Below, one piece after another: positions 42,775-51,433 of a stretch of 53,853 bases of DNA. The position numbers and the translations under genes are program-made. Origin of the DNA: Marisimplicoccus sp965655775 (GTDB taxonomy: Bacteria > Bacteroidota > Bacteroidia > Flavobacteriales > Flavobacteriaceae); assembly GCA_965655775.1 (NCBI GenBank), contig CBFHHV010000008.1:1-53853 (forward strand), written 5' to 3'. Under the pieces are notes generated by a model, which had not been told where the DNA came from, ran no database searches, and worked only from the letters and a program-made list of their open reading frames with translations. Every line of letters begins with the position of its first letter. Within the stretch, counting starts at the first letter, position 1.

Positions 42775-42826
42775 AAAAAAGATTGAAAAAAGATTAAAAA
42801 AAGTTGATCTTTTTTAATGTTAAAAA
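42775..42826. promoter_or_regulatory. phased A-tracts and dyad upstream of nrdB
   Basis: A-tracts start at 42775, 42786 and 42796, that is, 10-11 bp apart and in phase with the helix, which predicts a bent DNA segment. A dyad follows, AAAAAAGAT with ATCTTTTTT. The whole 253-base gap before nrdB is extremely AT-rich, and no TAnnTTTG box or NrdR-type box was identified. A regulatory role for the nrdBA operon is inference. Confidence 0.35.
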
Positions 42827-42923
42827 CTTTATGTTAATCTTTGAAAAATCCTCTTTCAATTTTCAATATATTTTTAAATATTTGTTAGACTAAAAAAATT
42901 ATCAACCATAAAAAAAAATTATT

Positions 42924-43901
42924 ATGCAGCAAGAGCCCTTACTTCAAGAAAACAAAGACAGATTTGTAATCTTTCCAATCAAGCATCACGATATATGGGA
43001 GTGGTATAAAAAATGTGAAGCAAGTTTTTGGACGGCAGAAGAAATTGATTTACACCAAGATTTGAATGATTGGAGTACAAAATTAAATGATGATGAAAGA
43101 TATTTCATAAAGCATATTCTTGCTTTCTTTGCAGCTTCTGATGGTATAGTGAACGAAAACTTAGCAGAAAACTTTGTAAATGAAGTTCAATACTCGGAGG
43201 CAAAATTTTTCTATGGATTTCAAATAATGATGGAAAATATTCATTCAGAAACTTACTCGCTTTTAATTGACACTTATGTCAAGGATGATAAGGAAAAAGA
43301 TACATTGTTTAAGGCTATTGAAAATTTTCCTGCAATTAAAAAGAAGGCTGATTGGGCATTAAAATGGATTGAGTCAGATTCTTTTGCTGAAAGGCTTATT
43401 GCTTTTGCAGGTGTTGAAGGAGTATTTTTCTCAGGCTCATTTTGTTCAATATTCTGGCTCAAGAAAAGAGGTCTTATGCCAGGCCTTACATTCTCAAATG
43501 AGTTAATCTCTCGTGATGAAGGAGTTCATTGTGATTTTGCAGTTCACCTGCACAATAATCACATGATTAATAAGGTTCCAAAGGAAAGAATTAAGGAAAT
43601 ACTTCTTGATGCTTTAAACATCGAAAGAGAATTTATAACGGAATCTTTACCTGTTAGTTTAATAGGTATGAATGCAAAATTAATGACTCAATATCTAGAG
43701 TTTGTTACAGACAGACTTTTAGATCAATTTGGATGTGAGAAAGAATTTAATGTTTCTAATCCATTTGATTTTATGGATATGATTAACCTTCAAGGTAAAA
43801 CCAACTTCTTTGAAAAAAGGGTTGCTGAATATCAGAAAGCAGGTGTTCTAAATAATGATAAAAAAGACGAGTCAAACTTTGGTCTTGACGACGATTTTTA
43901 A
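42924..43901 (+). CDS. nrdB: class Ia ribonucleotide reductase, small subunit
   Basis: Radical-generating subunit of 325 residues. The diiron ligands include the Asp in DLHQD, the E/H set in MMENIHSETYSLL, which also holds the radical Tyr, and the later EGVFFSGSF and DEGVHCDFAVHL. The C-terminal acidic tail ending DDDF is the peptide that docks on NrdA. The enzyme needs O2 to form its radical, so growth is aerobic. It lies 46 bases before nrdA in one operon. Confidence 0.95.
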   Translation: MQQEPLLQENKDRFVIFPIKHHDIWEWYKKCEASFWTAEEIDLHQDLNDWSTKLNDDERYFIKHILAFFAASDGIVNENLAENFVNEVQYSEAKFFYGFQIMMENIHSETYSLLIDTYVKDDKEKDTLFKAIENFPAIKKKADWALKWIESDSFAERLIAFAGVEGVFFSGSFCSIFWLKKRGLMPGLTFSNELISRDEGVHCDFAVHLHNNHMINKVPKERIKEILLDALNIEREFITESLPVSLIGMNAKLMTQYLEFVTDRLLDQFGCEKEFNVSNPFDFMDMINLQGKTNFFEKRVAEYQKAGVLNNDKKDESNFGLDDDF

Positions 43902-43947
43902 AATAATCAATTAAATAATTTTTTAGATAATATAATATGGCAATGGA

Positions 43948-46425
43948 ATGAGTATGTATGTAATAAAAAGAGACGGGAAGAAAGAGCCCATAATGTTTGA
44001 CAAAATAACCGCAAGGATTAAAAAACTTTGCTATGGTTTCAACGAGCTTGTTGATCCTGTTAGGGTAGCCATGAGGGTTATTGAAGGTCTTTACGATGGT
44101 GTTACCACATCTGAGTTGGATAATCTTGCTGCTGAAATTGCTGCAACAATGACAACAACTCATCCAGAATATGCTTCACTTGCAGCTAGAATCTCTGTCT
44201 CCAACTTACATAAAAATACGAATAAGTCTTTTTCATCCACTATGAAGGATTTACATACTTATGTAAACCCGATCACAGGAAAAAAAGCTCCTCTTCTTTC
44301 AGATGAAGTATATGAAGTAATTAAGAAAAATGCAGAGCTGTTAGATTCAAAAATTATTTATAATAGAGATTTTGGATATGATTATTTTGGTTTTAAAACT
44401 CTTGAAAGATCCTATCTTTTAAAGATTAATGGTAAAATTGTAGAAAGACCACAACACATGTTAATGAGAGTTTCGGTTGGAATTCATCTGGATGATATTG
44501 ATGCAGTGATTGATACTTATGAGCTAATGTCAAAGAAATATTTTACTCATGCTACACCAACCCTTTTTAATGCCGGTACACCAAAACCTCAGATGTCTTC
44601 ATGTTTCCTCTTGACTATGCAAGACGATAGTATTGATGGAATATATGATACTTTAAAACAAACTGCTAAAATATCTCAGTCAGCAGGAGGTATAGGTCTT
44701 TCAATTCATAACATTAGATCTACTGGATCTTATATATCAGGAACCAACGGAACATCTAATGGTATTGTTCCTATGTTAAGAGTTTTTAATGATACTGCTA
44801 GATATGTTGATCAAGGAGGTGGAAAAAGAAAAGGTTCTTTTGCTATTTATATTGAGCCATGGCACGCTGATATATATGACTTCTTAGACCTAAAGAAAAA
44901 TCATGGTAAAGAGGAAATGAGAGCTAGAGACCTGTTCTATGCAATGTGGATGCCAGACTTGTTTATGAAGAGGGTTGAAAATAATGAAGAATGGACTTTA
45001 ATGTGTCCAAACGAGTGTCCTGGACTGTATGACTGTCATGGAGATGAATTTGATAAATTATACTTAAAATATGAAAAGCAATCTAAAGGTAGAAAATCAA
45101 TAAAAGCAAGGGAACTATGGGAAAAGATTCTTGAATCTCAAATTGAGACAGGAACTCCTTACATGCTTTACAAAGATTCTTGTAATAGAAAATCAAATCA
45201 AAAAAATCTTGGTACCATAAGATCTTCTAATCTTTGTACCGAGATATTAGAGTACACGTCTAAAGACGAGATAGCTGTATGTAATCTTGCATCTATTGCT
45301 CTACCAATGTTTGTTGAAGACGGGGAATTTAATTATCAAAAACTTTTTGATGTAACAGTTAGAGTGACCAAAAACCTAAATAAGGTTATTGATAGAAACT
45401 ATTATCCAGTAAAAGAGGCTGAAAACTCAAACTTAAGGCATAGACCTGTTGGGCTTGGTGTTCAGGGGCTAGCCGATGCATTTATACTGCTGAGGCTTCC
45501 TTTCACTTCTGATAAAGCAAAAGAATTAAATCAAGAAATTTTTGAGACAATTTACTTTGCAGCTCTTACTGCCTCTGTTGAGGAGGCAAAAAAAGATGGT
45601 GTTTATGAATCCTATAAAGGATCACCAATTTCAAAGGGTGAGTTGCAGCATAATATGTGGGGTGTTGAGGATGAAGATCTTAGTGGAAGATGGGATTGGA
45701 AAGTCTTAAGAAAAAGTATCCTTAAACATGGAGTTAGGAACTCTTTACTTGTTGCACCAATGCCAACCGCAAGTACTTCTCAAATTTTAGGAAATAATGA
45801 GTGCTTTGAACCATACACATCAAATATTTACACAAGAAGAGTTCTCTCTGGAGAGTTTATTATTGTAAATAAGCATCTTTTAAATGATCTAGTAGAATTG
45901 GGGCTTTGGAATGAAGAAATGAAACATGAATTAATGGGCGCTAACGGTTCTATTCAAGATATTGAGGGCATACCAGATGATCTAAAAGAGTTATACAAAA
46001 CTGTATGGGAAATGAGTATGAAGGATATAATTGATATGGCTAGACACAGAGGATTCTTTATTGACCAGTCTCAATCACTTAATTTATTTATGGAGGGTGC
46101 AACGATGTCCAAATTAACATCTATGCATTTTTATGCATGGAAATCTGGATTGAAAACTGGAATGTATTATCTGAGGACTAAGTCTGCTGTCGATGCTATC
46201 AAATTTACTTTAAAGAAAAAAGAAGCAAAACCTGTAGAGCCAAAAGTTGAAGTTGAGGCAGAAGAAGTAGGAGAGGTTGAAATTACAAGAACAGAAAAAG
46301 CAGCAGCATCAAAATCTAAAGAAAAACCTGTTGCGGTTGAGCCATTATCACCAGAGGAACTAAAGCAAATCCTGTCTCAATCAAAAGAAAATGAGGATGA
46401 TGACTGCCTTATGTGTGGTTCTTAA
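43948..46425 (+). CDS. nrdA: class Ia ribonucleotide reductase, large subunit
   Basis: Catalytic subunit of 825 residues that reduces ribonucleoside diphosphates. An N-terminal ATP-cone (about 1-90, IKRDGKKEPIMFDKI) gives allosteric activity control. Active-site cysteines lie in PQMSSCFLL and SNLCTEI, and a C-terminal pair CLMCGS passes electrons from thioredoxin. A linker of about 60 residues rich in Lys, Glu and Val separates the barrel from the Cys tail, longer than in E. coli. ATG at 43948 or 43954 are both possible starts. It is followed by 104 bases without a clear terminator. Confidence 0.95.
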   Translation: MSMYVIKRDGKKEPIMFDKITARIKKLCYGFNELVDPVRVAMRVIEGLYDGVTTSELDNLAAEIAATMTTTHPEYASLAARISVSNLHKNTNKSFSSTMKDLHTYVNPITGKKAPLLSDEVYEVIKKNAELLDSKIIYNRDFGYDYFGFKTLERSYLLKINGKIVERPQHMLMRVSVGIHLDDIDAVIDTYELMSKKYFTHATPTLFNAGTPKPQMSSCFLLTMQDDSIDGIYDTLKQTAKISQSAGGIGLSIHNIRSTGSYISGTNGTSNGIVPMLRVFNDTARYVDQGGGKRKGSFAIYIEPWHADIYDFLDLKKNHGKEEMRARDLFYAMWMPDLFMKRVENNEEWTLMCPNECPGLYDCHGDEFDKLYLKYEKQSKGRKSIKARELWEKILESQIETGTPYMLYKDSCNRKSNQKNLGTIRSSNLCTEILEYTSKDEIAVCNLASIALPMFVEDGEFNYQKLFDVTVRVTKNLNKVIDRNYYPVKEAENSNLRHRPVGLGVQGLADAFILLRLPFTSDKAKELNQEIFETIYFAALTASVEEAKKDGVYESYKGSPISKGELQHNMWGVEDEDLSGRWDWKVLRKSILKHGVRNSLLVAPMPTASTSQILGNNECFEPYTSNIYTRRVLSGEFIIVNKHLLNDLVELGLWNEEMKHELMGANGSIQDIEGIPDDLKELYKTVWEMSMKDIIDMARHRGFFIDQSQSLNLFMEGATMSKLTSMHFYAWKSGLKTGMYYLRTKSAVDAIKFTLKKKEAKPVEPKVEVEAEEVGEVEITRTEKAAASKSKEKPVAVEPLSPEELKQILSQSKENEDDDCLMCGS

Positions 46426-46529
46426 TGCTTTTTAAATCAGCACTTTACATTCCAATGTTAACTAAATGTTACTTAAAAGTTGTTTAATTGTTAATTTATC
46501 GTTAACTTTATGTTATAAAACTGACGATT

Positions 46530-46880
46530 ATGAGACATTTAATACTATTCCTCGCCTTTTCTATAGGAACTCTAGGTGCACAAGAACAAAAGATAATTAC
46601 TAAAGAAGACAACAATACTTTTAAAGTAGTTTATCTAAATGAAGATGGGAATATTTCACAAAAAGGTTTCATAAAGAATAATAAACTTCATGGGAAATGG
46701 TCTAGTTTTAATAAAACTGGAATTAAAATAATCTCTGGTCAGTATAAAAAAGGAAAAAAAGTTGGCAAATGGATTTTTAGAAATGAAGGAAAAGTTAAAG
46801 AAGTAGAATATGCTGACAATACAATTATTAATGTAGTTGACTGGGATACACCAGTAACTATTGCAACAGTTAATGATTAG
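46530..46880 (+). CDS. small exported protein with MORN-like/YwqK-type repeats
   Basis: The 116-residue product has a signal peptide (about 1-17, ending LGAQ). It has two or three repeats of the GKW type: NKLHGKWSSFNKTGIKII, GQYKKGKKVGKWIF and KVKEVEYADN. These resemble YwqK/MORN repeat proteins, which are widespread and uncharacterised in Bacteroidota. The function is unknown. It ends overlapping the convergent phosphate permease gene by four bases. Confidence 0.7.
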   Translation: MRHLILFLAFSIGTLGAQEQKIITKEDNNTFKVVYLNEDGNISQKGFIKNNKLHGKWSSFNKTGIKIISGQYKKGKKVGKWIFRNEGKVKEVEYADNTIINVVDWDTPVTIATVND

Positions 46881-48484
46881 ATTTTTATTTCTCCTTTCTT
46901 CTTAAAATTAATATGATTTCTTGCTATCATTGCAGCTACTATAATTAGAGTAATAATAATTCCTATTAGTCCAGTTGAGTGAATGAAGAAAACAATTAAT
47001 CCACAAATTGAGAAAGCAGAAAAAGCTGTAAAAAACCAACCGCCAATAACACTTACTACTCCTGATACTCTGTAAACTGCACTATTATTGCTCCAAGCTC
47101 TATCAGATAGTGACGTCCCCATTGCCACCATAAAAGTAACATATGTAGTAGAAAGAGGTAATTTATATGATGTTGCAACTGATATTAATATGGCTGCAAT
47201 TACAAGGTTTAAGCTTGCTCTTAATTTATCAAATGATGGCCTAGTTCCATCAATAGATTTTGCAATATTATTATTTGAGTTAAATTTAAAAGATTGGTTA
47301 ATCTTATGTAAAATATTATCTGGAATAATTTTAATGAATACTTTATTTAAACTCAATCCAAAATTTACAAGTTGTCTTCCAATAAAATTAGATTGAAATT
47401 TTTCATCTATTTCATTTTGATTTGATAAGTCCAAGCTAGTCTTAACAACATTCTTTGCTTTAGATGAAAACCATAAAGTAATTACCATAATTAAACCAGA
47501 GATAAAAAGATAGATAGGTGGTGTATTAACTTTCTCTGATAATGATATCATAGAAAACTCAGCAGCACTGATAGATGAAGATGACCAAGATTGAAAAGAT
47601 TCTACTGCAGCAATTGGAACCCCTATAAAATTTACTAGATCATTTCCTGCAAAAGCTAGTGCTAATGAAAAGGTGCCAATTGCAATTATAATTTTATAAA
47701 TATCAAGCTTAAACAGTTTACAGATTAAAAAAGATATAATAAACCAAAAAATTAAACTTATAATCCAAAACATTATAATATTTGAGTCAATAAATTCATT
47801 TATTGTCATATTATTTAGAGTGGAGTAACTCTCAGAGGAGTAGGGTGTTCCCTTGATTCCTTTAATTAAAATAAAATTTATAATAGATGTAAAAGAGAGT
47901 GAGCCGAATATTGAATTCAGCAGGATGCTTTTTGATTCAAAATCAAACGTTAAGACTAATCTTGATAACCATTGAATAATTGCACCAACAGAAAAGGCAA
48001 CCAAAACAGATAGGAGAATTCCTATTACAATTTCTGTGGCTTTTTGAACGTTAATATAATTTTCAATTTCTGCCATATTTCCATCTGAGCCCGTAATTTT
48101 TATAATGGACATAATTACTGCAGCTCCAAGTAACTCAAAAACAATTGATACAGTTGTAGAGGTAGGCAGACCCCATGAATTAAATAAATCCAGAATTAAT
48201 ATATCTGTAATCATTACCGATAGGAAAATGATTATGATATCACTAAAGAAAAAAGCTTCAGGGTTAAAGATTCCTTTCCTTGCAATTTCCATCATCCCAC
48301 TCGATGAGATTGCACCGATTGCAACTCCTAAGCTTGCAAGAATCATTATGTTTTTAAAAGAAATTACTTTAGACCCAATCGCAGAGTTTAAAAAATTAAC
48401 AGCATCATTGCTTACACCTACAATTAAATCACTAATTGCTAAAAAGATTATTATTCCAATTATAAATATATAAGTGCTTTCCAA
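46877..48484 (-). CDS. PiT-family inorganic phosphate transporter
   Basis: The 535-residue inner-membrane product has two PHO4 half-signatures: VSNDAVNFLNSAIGSKVIS near residue 25 and AGNDLVNFIGVPIAAVES near residue 280. These mark sodium- or proton-coupled phosphate permeases. The start is TTG, and upstream in-frame codons reach a stop within four codons without an ATG. It lies 19 bases behind the TonB receptor gene on the same strand, so it is probably the last gene of that operon. The usual DUF47/PhoU-like partner is absent here. Confidence 0.92.
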   Translation of the reverse strand: MESTYIFIIGIIIFLAISDLIVGVSNDAVNFLNSAIGSKVISFKNIMILASLGVAIGAISSSGMMEIARKGIFNPEAFFFSDIIIIFLSVMITDILILDLFNSWGLPTSTTVSIVFELLGAAVIMSIIKITGSDGNMAEIENYINVQKATEIVIGILLSVLVAFSVGAIIQWLSRLVLTFDFESKSILLNSIFGSLSFTSIINFILIKGIKGTPYSSESYSTLNNMTINEFIDSNIIMFWIISLIFWFIISFLICKLFKLDIYKIIIAIGTFSLALAFAGNDLVNFIGVPIAAVESFQSWSSSSISAAEFSMISLSEKVNTPPIYLFISGLIMVITLWFSSKAKNVVKTSLDLSNQNEIDEKFQSNFIGRQLVNFGLSLNKVFIKIIPDNILHKINQSFKFNSNNNIAKSIDGTRPSFDKLRASLNLVIAAILISVATSYKLPLSTTYVTFMVAMGTSLSDRAWSNNSAVYRVSGVVSVIGGWFFTAFSAFSICGLIVFFIHSTGLIGIIITLIIVAAMIARNHINFKKKGEIKI

Positions 48485-48503
48485 TTGAATTATTTATTCA
48501 AAT

Positions 48504-51329
48504 TTAGAACTTTATACTATAACCCAGAGAAAAACTTTGTCCTGGATTATATATTGAAAAAGGACTTGTCTCAATATTGTAGTAGTCATATTCACTCTCT
48601 CTTTTTGAATTCAACAAGTTTTCAGCCTTAAATGTTAAACTTTGATCCAAGTTTTTCCCAAAACTTTTTGAAATATTTAAATTTAAATTATGGAAAGGAA
48701 GGGTGTATACATCTGGTAGGTTACCAATCCCAACTACCTCTAAAGTCTTTCCTTGAACATTATAATATGCTCCTATTTCAATATTATTTTCAAATGAATT
48801 GTATATTACACCAGAATTAATAAGGTATGGGGATTGTCCTTGTAATTCTCTTGAATTTTCAATTTCTTTATCAGGATTACTTGTAACTCTTCCAGTAAAT
48901 TCAACTTCACTCATTGTTAAATCAGAGTTAATTACTGAGGCGTTAAGATTTATTGAAAACTTATTTTTTGTAGTGTTTATTATGTCTTTTCTCAGTTCAA
49001 TTTCAGCTCCAATAACAGACGCTTCTTTGTTATTCCTAGCAATAAAAATTTTAGGTTGATTAGCATCATTTGCACCGATTTCTATGGGGTCATTAAATAT
49101 CTTGTAAAAACCACTAATTGCAAATATTTGATTTCCGTCTCCATACGACTCATACCTTAAATCAAAATTATTAATAATTGCTGGTTTTAAATTTGGATTA
49201 CCAAGAAAATATCTTTCAGTTATTGGATCAAAAATTTGTGCTGCAGAAGCTTCTTTAAAACTAGGTCTAGCAGTTGATTTAGAGTAAGAAAGTCTTAGGT
49301 TTACATCCTCATTTAATGTTCTAATTAAGTTAACGGATGGGTAAAAATCACTGGAGTCAACAAGAAGTTGATTTTCAAATTTTATTCCTTCAATATCCTC
49401 ACCGGTATATCTAATTGTGTATTCTTCAAATCTTAAACCAAAAGTAGATTTCCATTTTTCAGAAAATATAAGTTCAGCAGAAAGGAATCCTGCCATTGTT
49501 TTTCCTTCTGAGTCAAATTGATTGGTTCTCTGATATGATCCTTTTATATATGATCCTTCATTTGTGTTAATATCATACAAAAAAGTTGAATTAAGAAGGT
49601 TGTTTGCATTACCTCCCAATGGCAGTGTTCCAACAGTACTCAATGGGTTTACACGATAATTTATTTCATAGTTATTGGTTCTATAGATTCTTTCTTTTAT
49701 TGTGTAAGCCCCTCCAATCTTTATTTTACCTTCAATTTTTTTGCTATTTAAATCAAAACTTAACATAATATTTGATGACAATGCATCCTCTTCCAAATCT
49801 CTCCACAATCTGCTAGGGTTTTGAGTAGTGTTGTTAGCAATTTGCAGACCAGTTGGATTTTCCTCAAAGATTGTTTTTTTAAAGTCTTTATCATAAACTC
49901 TTGCAAATGATGGCGCAATCTTTATCTCTAGATTAGTATTCCCATTGTTGAATGTATGAAGAGATGAAAAAGGAATTGATAAAATATTTCTTTCTGTATA
50001 GGTTAAAATATCAGCTTGACCAACATAAGGGTTTTCAATAAACTCTTTATAAACACCCTTTATTGCAGTTGACTCACCTGAATTTAATGCAAGTAGGTTT
50101 AATTTATATTTTGAATTTCTGGTCTTGTATGAAACCCCAAGTAAACTACTAGCTAAATTTTGAACTGTCCCGAGTTCTCCTCTTTGTTCACCATATGGCT
50201 CTAATGGTCTGTTTATGTTCTCTTTTTCAACTGTTCCATTAAAAAAATCTTCATAATATTCGTAATCTCTTTTATAACCTAAAGCTGCTATAAACCCGAT
50301 AGTTTTTTCATCGGAGATATTGTATTGATTACTTGCAGTAGCACCAATACTAAAGTCTAAAAAGCTATCAAATCTAGAAACTGACATAGTTTTTTGAAAC
50401 ATATTTGTAAGAGACATAGTTAGATTAGTTTCACTTAAATTAAATGTTTCAACATCTGGGATTGGTTGATTTGATGCCAAGGGGAGATCAAAATATCCAT
50501 TATCAAATCCTAAAGAGTTAAAAGCACTTTTTTCGTTTCCTATAAAATTACTATTAAAGTTCATCTCTGGATTAAATGAACCGCTAACAGAGAAACTGTA
50601 CTCTGGTAATACAGAAAAGTCCTTTAAAAGGATATCGACAATACCTCCAGTAAAATCTGCATTTAACTCAGCACTTGCAGACTTACTAATCAAAATATTA
50701 TCTAAAAGATTAGTTGGAAAAATATCTAATTGAAGAGTGTTTTTATCTGGATCAAGACCAGGGACCTCTAGTCCGCCAAGTAATGTCTTTGAGTATCTAT
50801 CACCTAGTCCTCTTACGTAGACAAATTTCCCATCTTGAACAGAAACACCTGGAACCCTCTTGATTGCAGATGCAAGATCACTATCACCAGTTTTCTTTAT
50901 AGCTTGTGCAGATAATCCATCGATTAGGTTTATTGCCCTTTTTTGGATAGATAACACTGCTGCTTCAGTATTTTGTCTTGCAGTTGTCGTAACAATGACT
51001 TCTTCTAAAGCGTTCGATGCAGGAAGCAATATTGAATTAACAATGACTTCTTCATTCTCACCTACATTAATTTCAGTGATTTTTTTTGTATCATATCCAA
51101 CAAATGAAAATTCAAGAAAATAGATTCCAGGTTGAACTTCAAAAATATATGAGCCGTCAAAATCAGTTGATGTTCCGCCAATATTAGAACCATCTGAAAG
51201 AGTTATAAGTACGTTTGCAAATGGAAGAGGATCATTAAACTCTCCATCAATTACCTGACCGGAAATTATGGATTGAGATAAAATAAAATTTGTAAATAAA
51301 AGAAATGAAGCGATTAAAGTCTTTTTCAT
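48504..51329 (-). CDS. TonB-dependent receptor with carboxypeptidase-like N-terminal domain
   Basis: The 941-residue product has a signal peptide (1-18), then a CarboxypepD_reg-like beta-sandwich (about 20-110). The plug domain is of the type with SDLASAIKRVPGVSVQDGK and VRGLGDRYSKTLLGG, and a large barrel ends in FSLGYSIKF. Receptors with the RGLGDRY plug often pair with secreted or surface beta-rich proteins in Bacteroidota. The partner here is the lipoprotein gene upstream on the same strand, with a phosphate permease downstream. A phosphate-containing ligand is therefore plausible, but that is inference from context. It is not a SusC/SusD pair, as no SusD is present. Confidence 0.9.
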   Translation of the reverse strand: MKKTLIASFLLFTNFILSQSIISGQVIDGEFNDPLPFANVLITLSDGSNIGGTSTDFDGSYIFEVQPGIYFLEFSFVGYDTKKITEINVGENEEVIVNSILLPASNALEEVIVTTTARQNTEAAVLSIQKRAINLIDGLSAQAIKKTGDSDLASAIKRVPGVSVQDGKFVYVRGLGDRYSKTLLGGLEVPGLDPDKNTLQLDIFPTNLLDNILISKSASAELNADFTGGIVDILLKDFSVLPEYSFSVSGSFNPEMNFNSNFIGNEKSAFNSLGFDNGYFDLPLASNQPIPDVETFNLSETNLTMSLTNMFQKTMSVSRFDSFLDFSIGATASNQYNISDEKTIGFIAALGYKRDYEYYEDFFNGTVEKENINRPLEPYGEQRGELGTVQNLASSLLGVSYKTRNSKYKLNLLALNSGESTAIKGVYKEFIENPYVGQADILTYTERNILSIPFSSLHTFNNGNTNLEIKIAPSFARVYDKDFKKTIFEENPTGLQIANNTTQNPSRLWRDLEEDALSSNIMLSFDLNSKKIEGKIKIGGAYTIKERIYRTNNYEINYRVNPLSTVGTLPLGGNANNLLNSTFLYDINTNEGSYIKGSYQRTNQFDSEGKTMAGFLSAELIFSEKWKSTFGLRFEEYTIRYTGEDIEGIKFENQLLVDSSDFYPSVNLIRTLNEDVNLRLSYSKSTARPSFKEASAAQIFDPITERYFLGNPNLKPAIINNFDLRYESYGDGNQIFAISGFYKIFNDPIEIGANDANQPKIFIARNNKEASVIGAEIELRKDIINTTKNKFSINLNASVINSDLTMSEVEFTGRVTSNPDKEIENSRELQGQSPYLINSGVIYNSFENNIEIGAYYNVQGKTLEVVGIGNLPDVYTLPFHNLNLNISKSFGKNLDQSLTFKAENLLNSKRESEYDYYNIETSPFSIYNPGQSFSLGYSIKF

Positions 51330-51344
51330 ATTATATAATTTAAA

Positions 51345-51382
51345 TAAAAAGTTCGCTAGAGTTTATCTAGCGAAACTTTTTT
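51345..51382 (-). terminator. hairpin terminator/attenuator between lipoprotein and receptor genes
   Basis: A perfect 9-bp stem, TTCGCTAGA (51352-51360) with TCTAGCGAA (51366-51374), has a five-base loop, extended by A and T runs on both sides. It can act in either direction. On the minus strand it follows the lipoprotein stop and precedes the receptor start, with no clear promoter between them, so partial read-through is the likely arrangement. Confidence 0.75.
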
Positions 51383-51433
51383 TGGTTTAGGTTATAAACT
51401 AAACAATAATATGAAAGAAAAATACTCTTTATA

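Noticed and set aside
43783..44163. A minus-strand open frame spanning the nrdB-nrdA junction
   Set aside because: It lies antisense to two well-supported genes, has no recognisable domain and spans their intergenic gap without its own signals.
48105..48473. A plus-strand frame opposite the phosphate permease
   Set aside because: It is the antisense of conserved membrane helices and PiT signature sequence, a common artefact in such genes.
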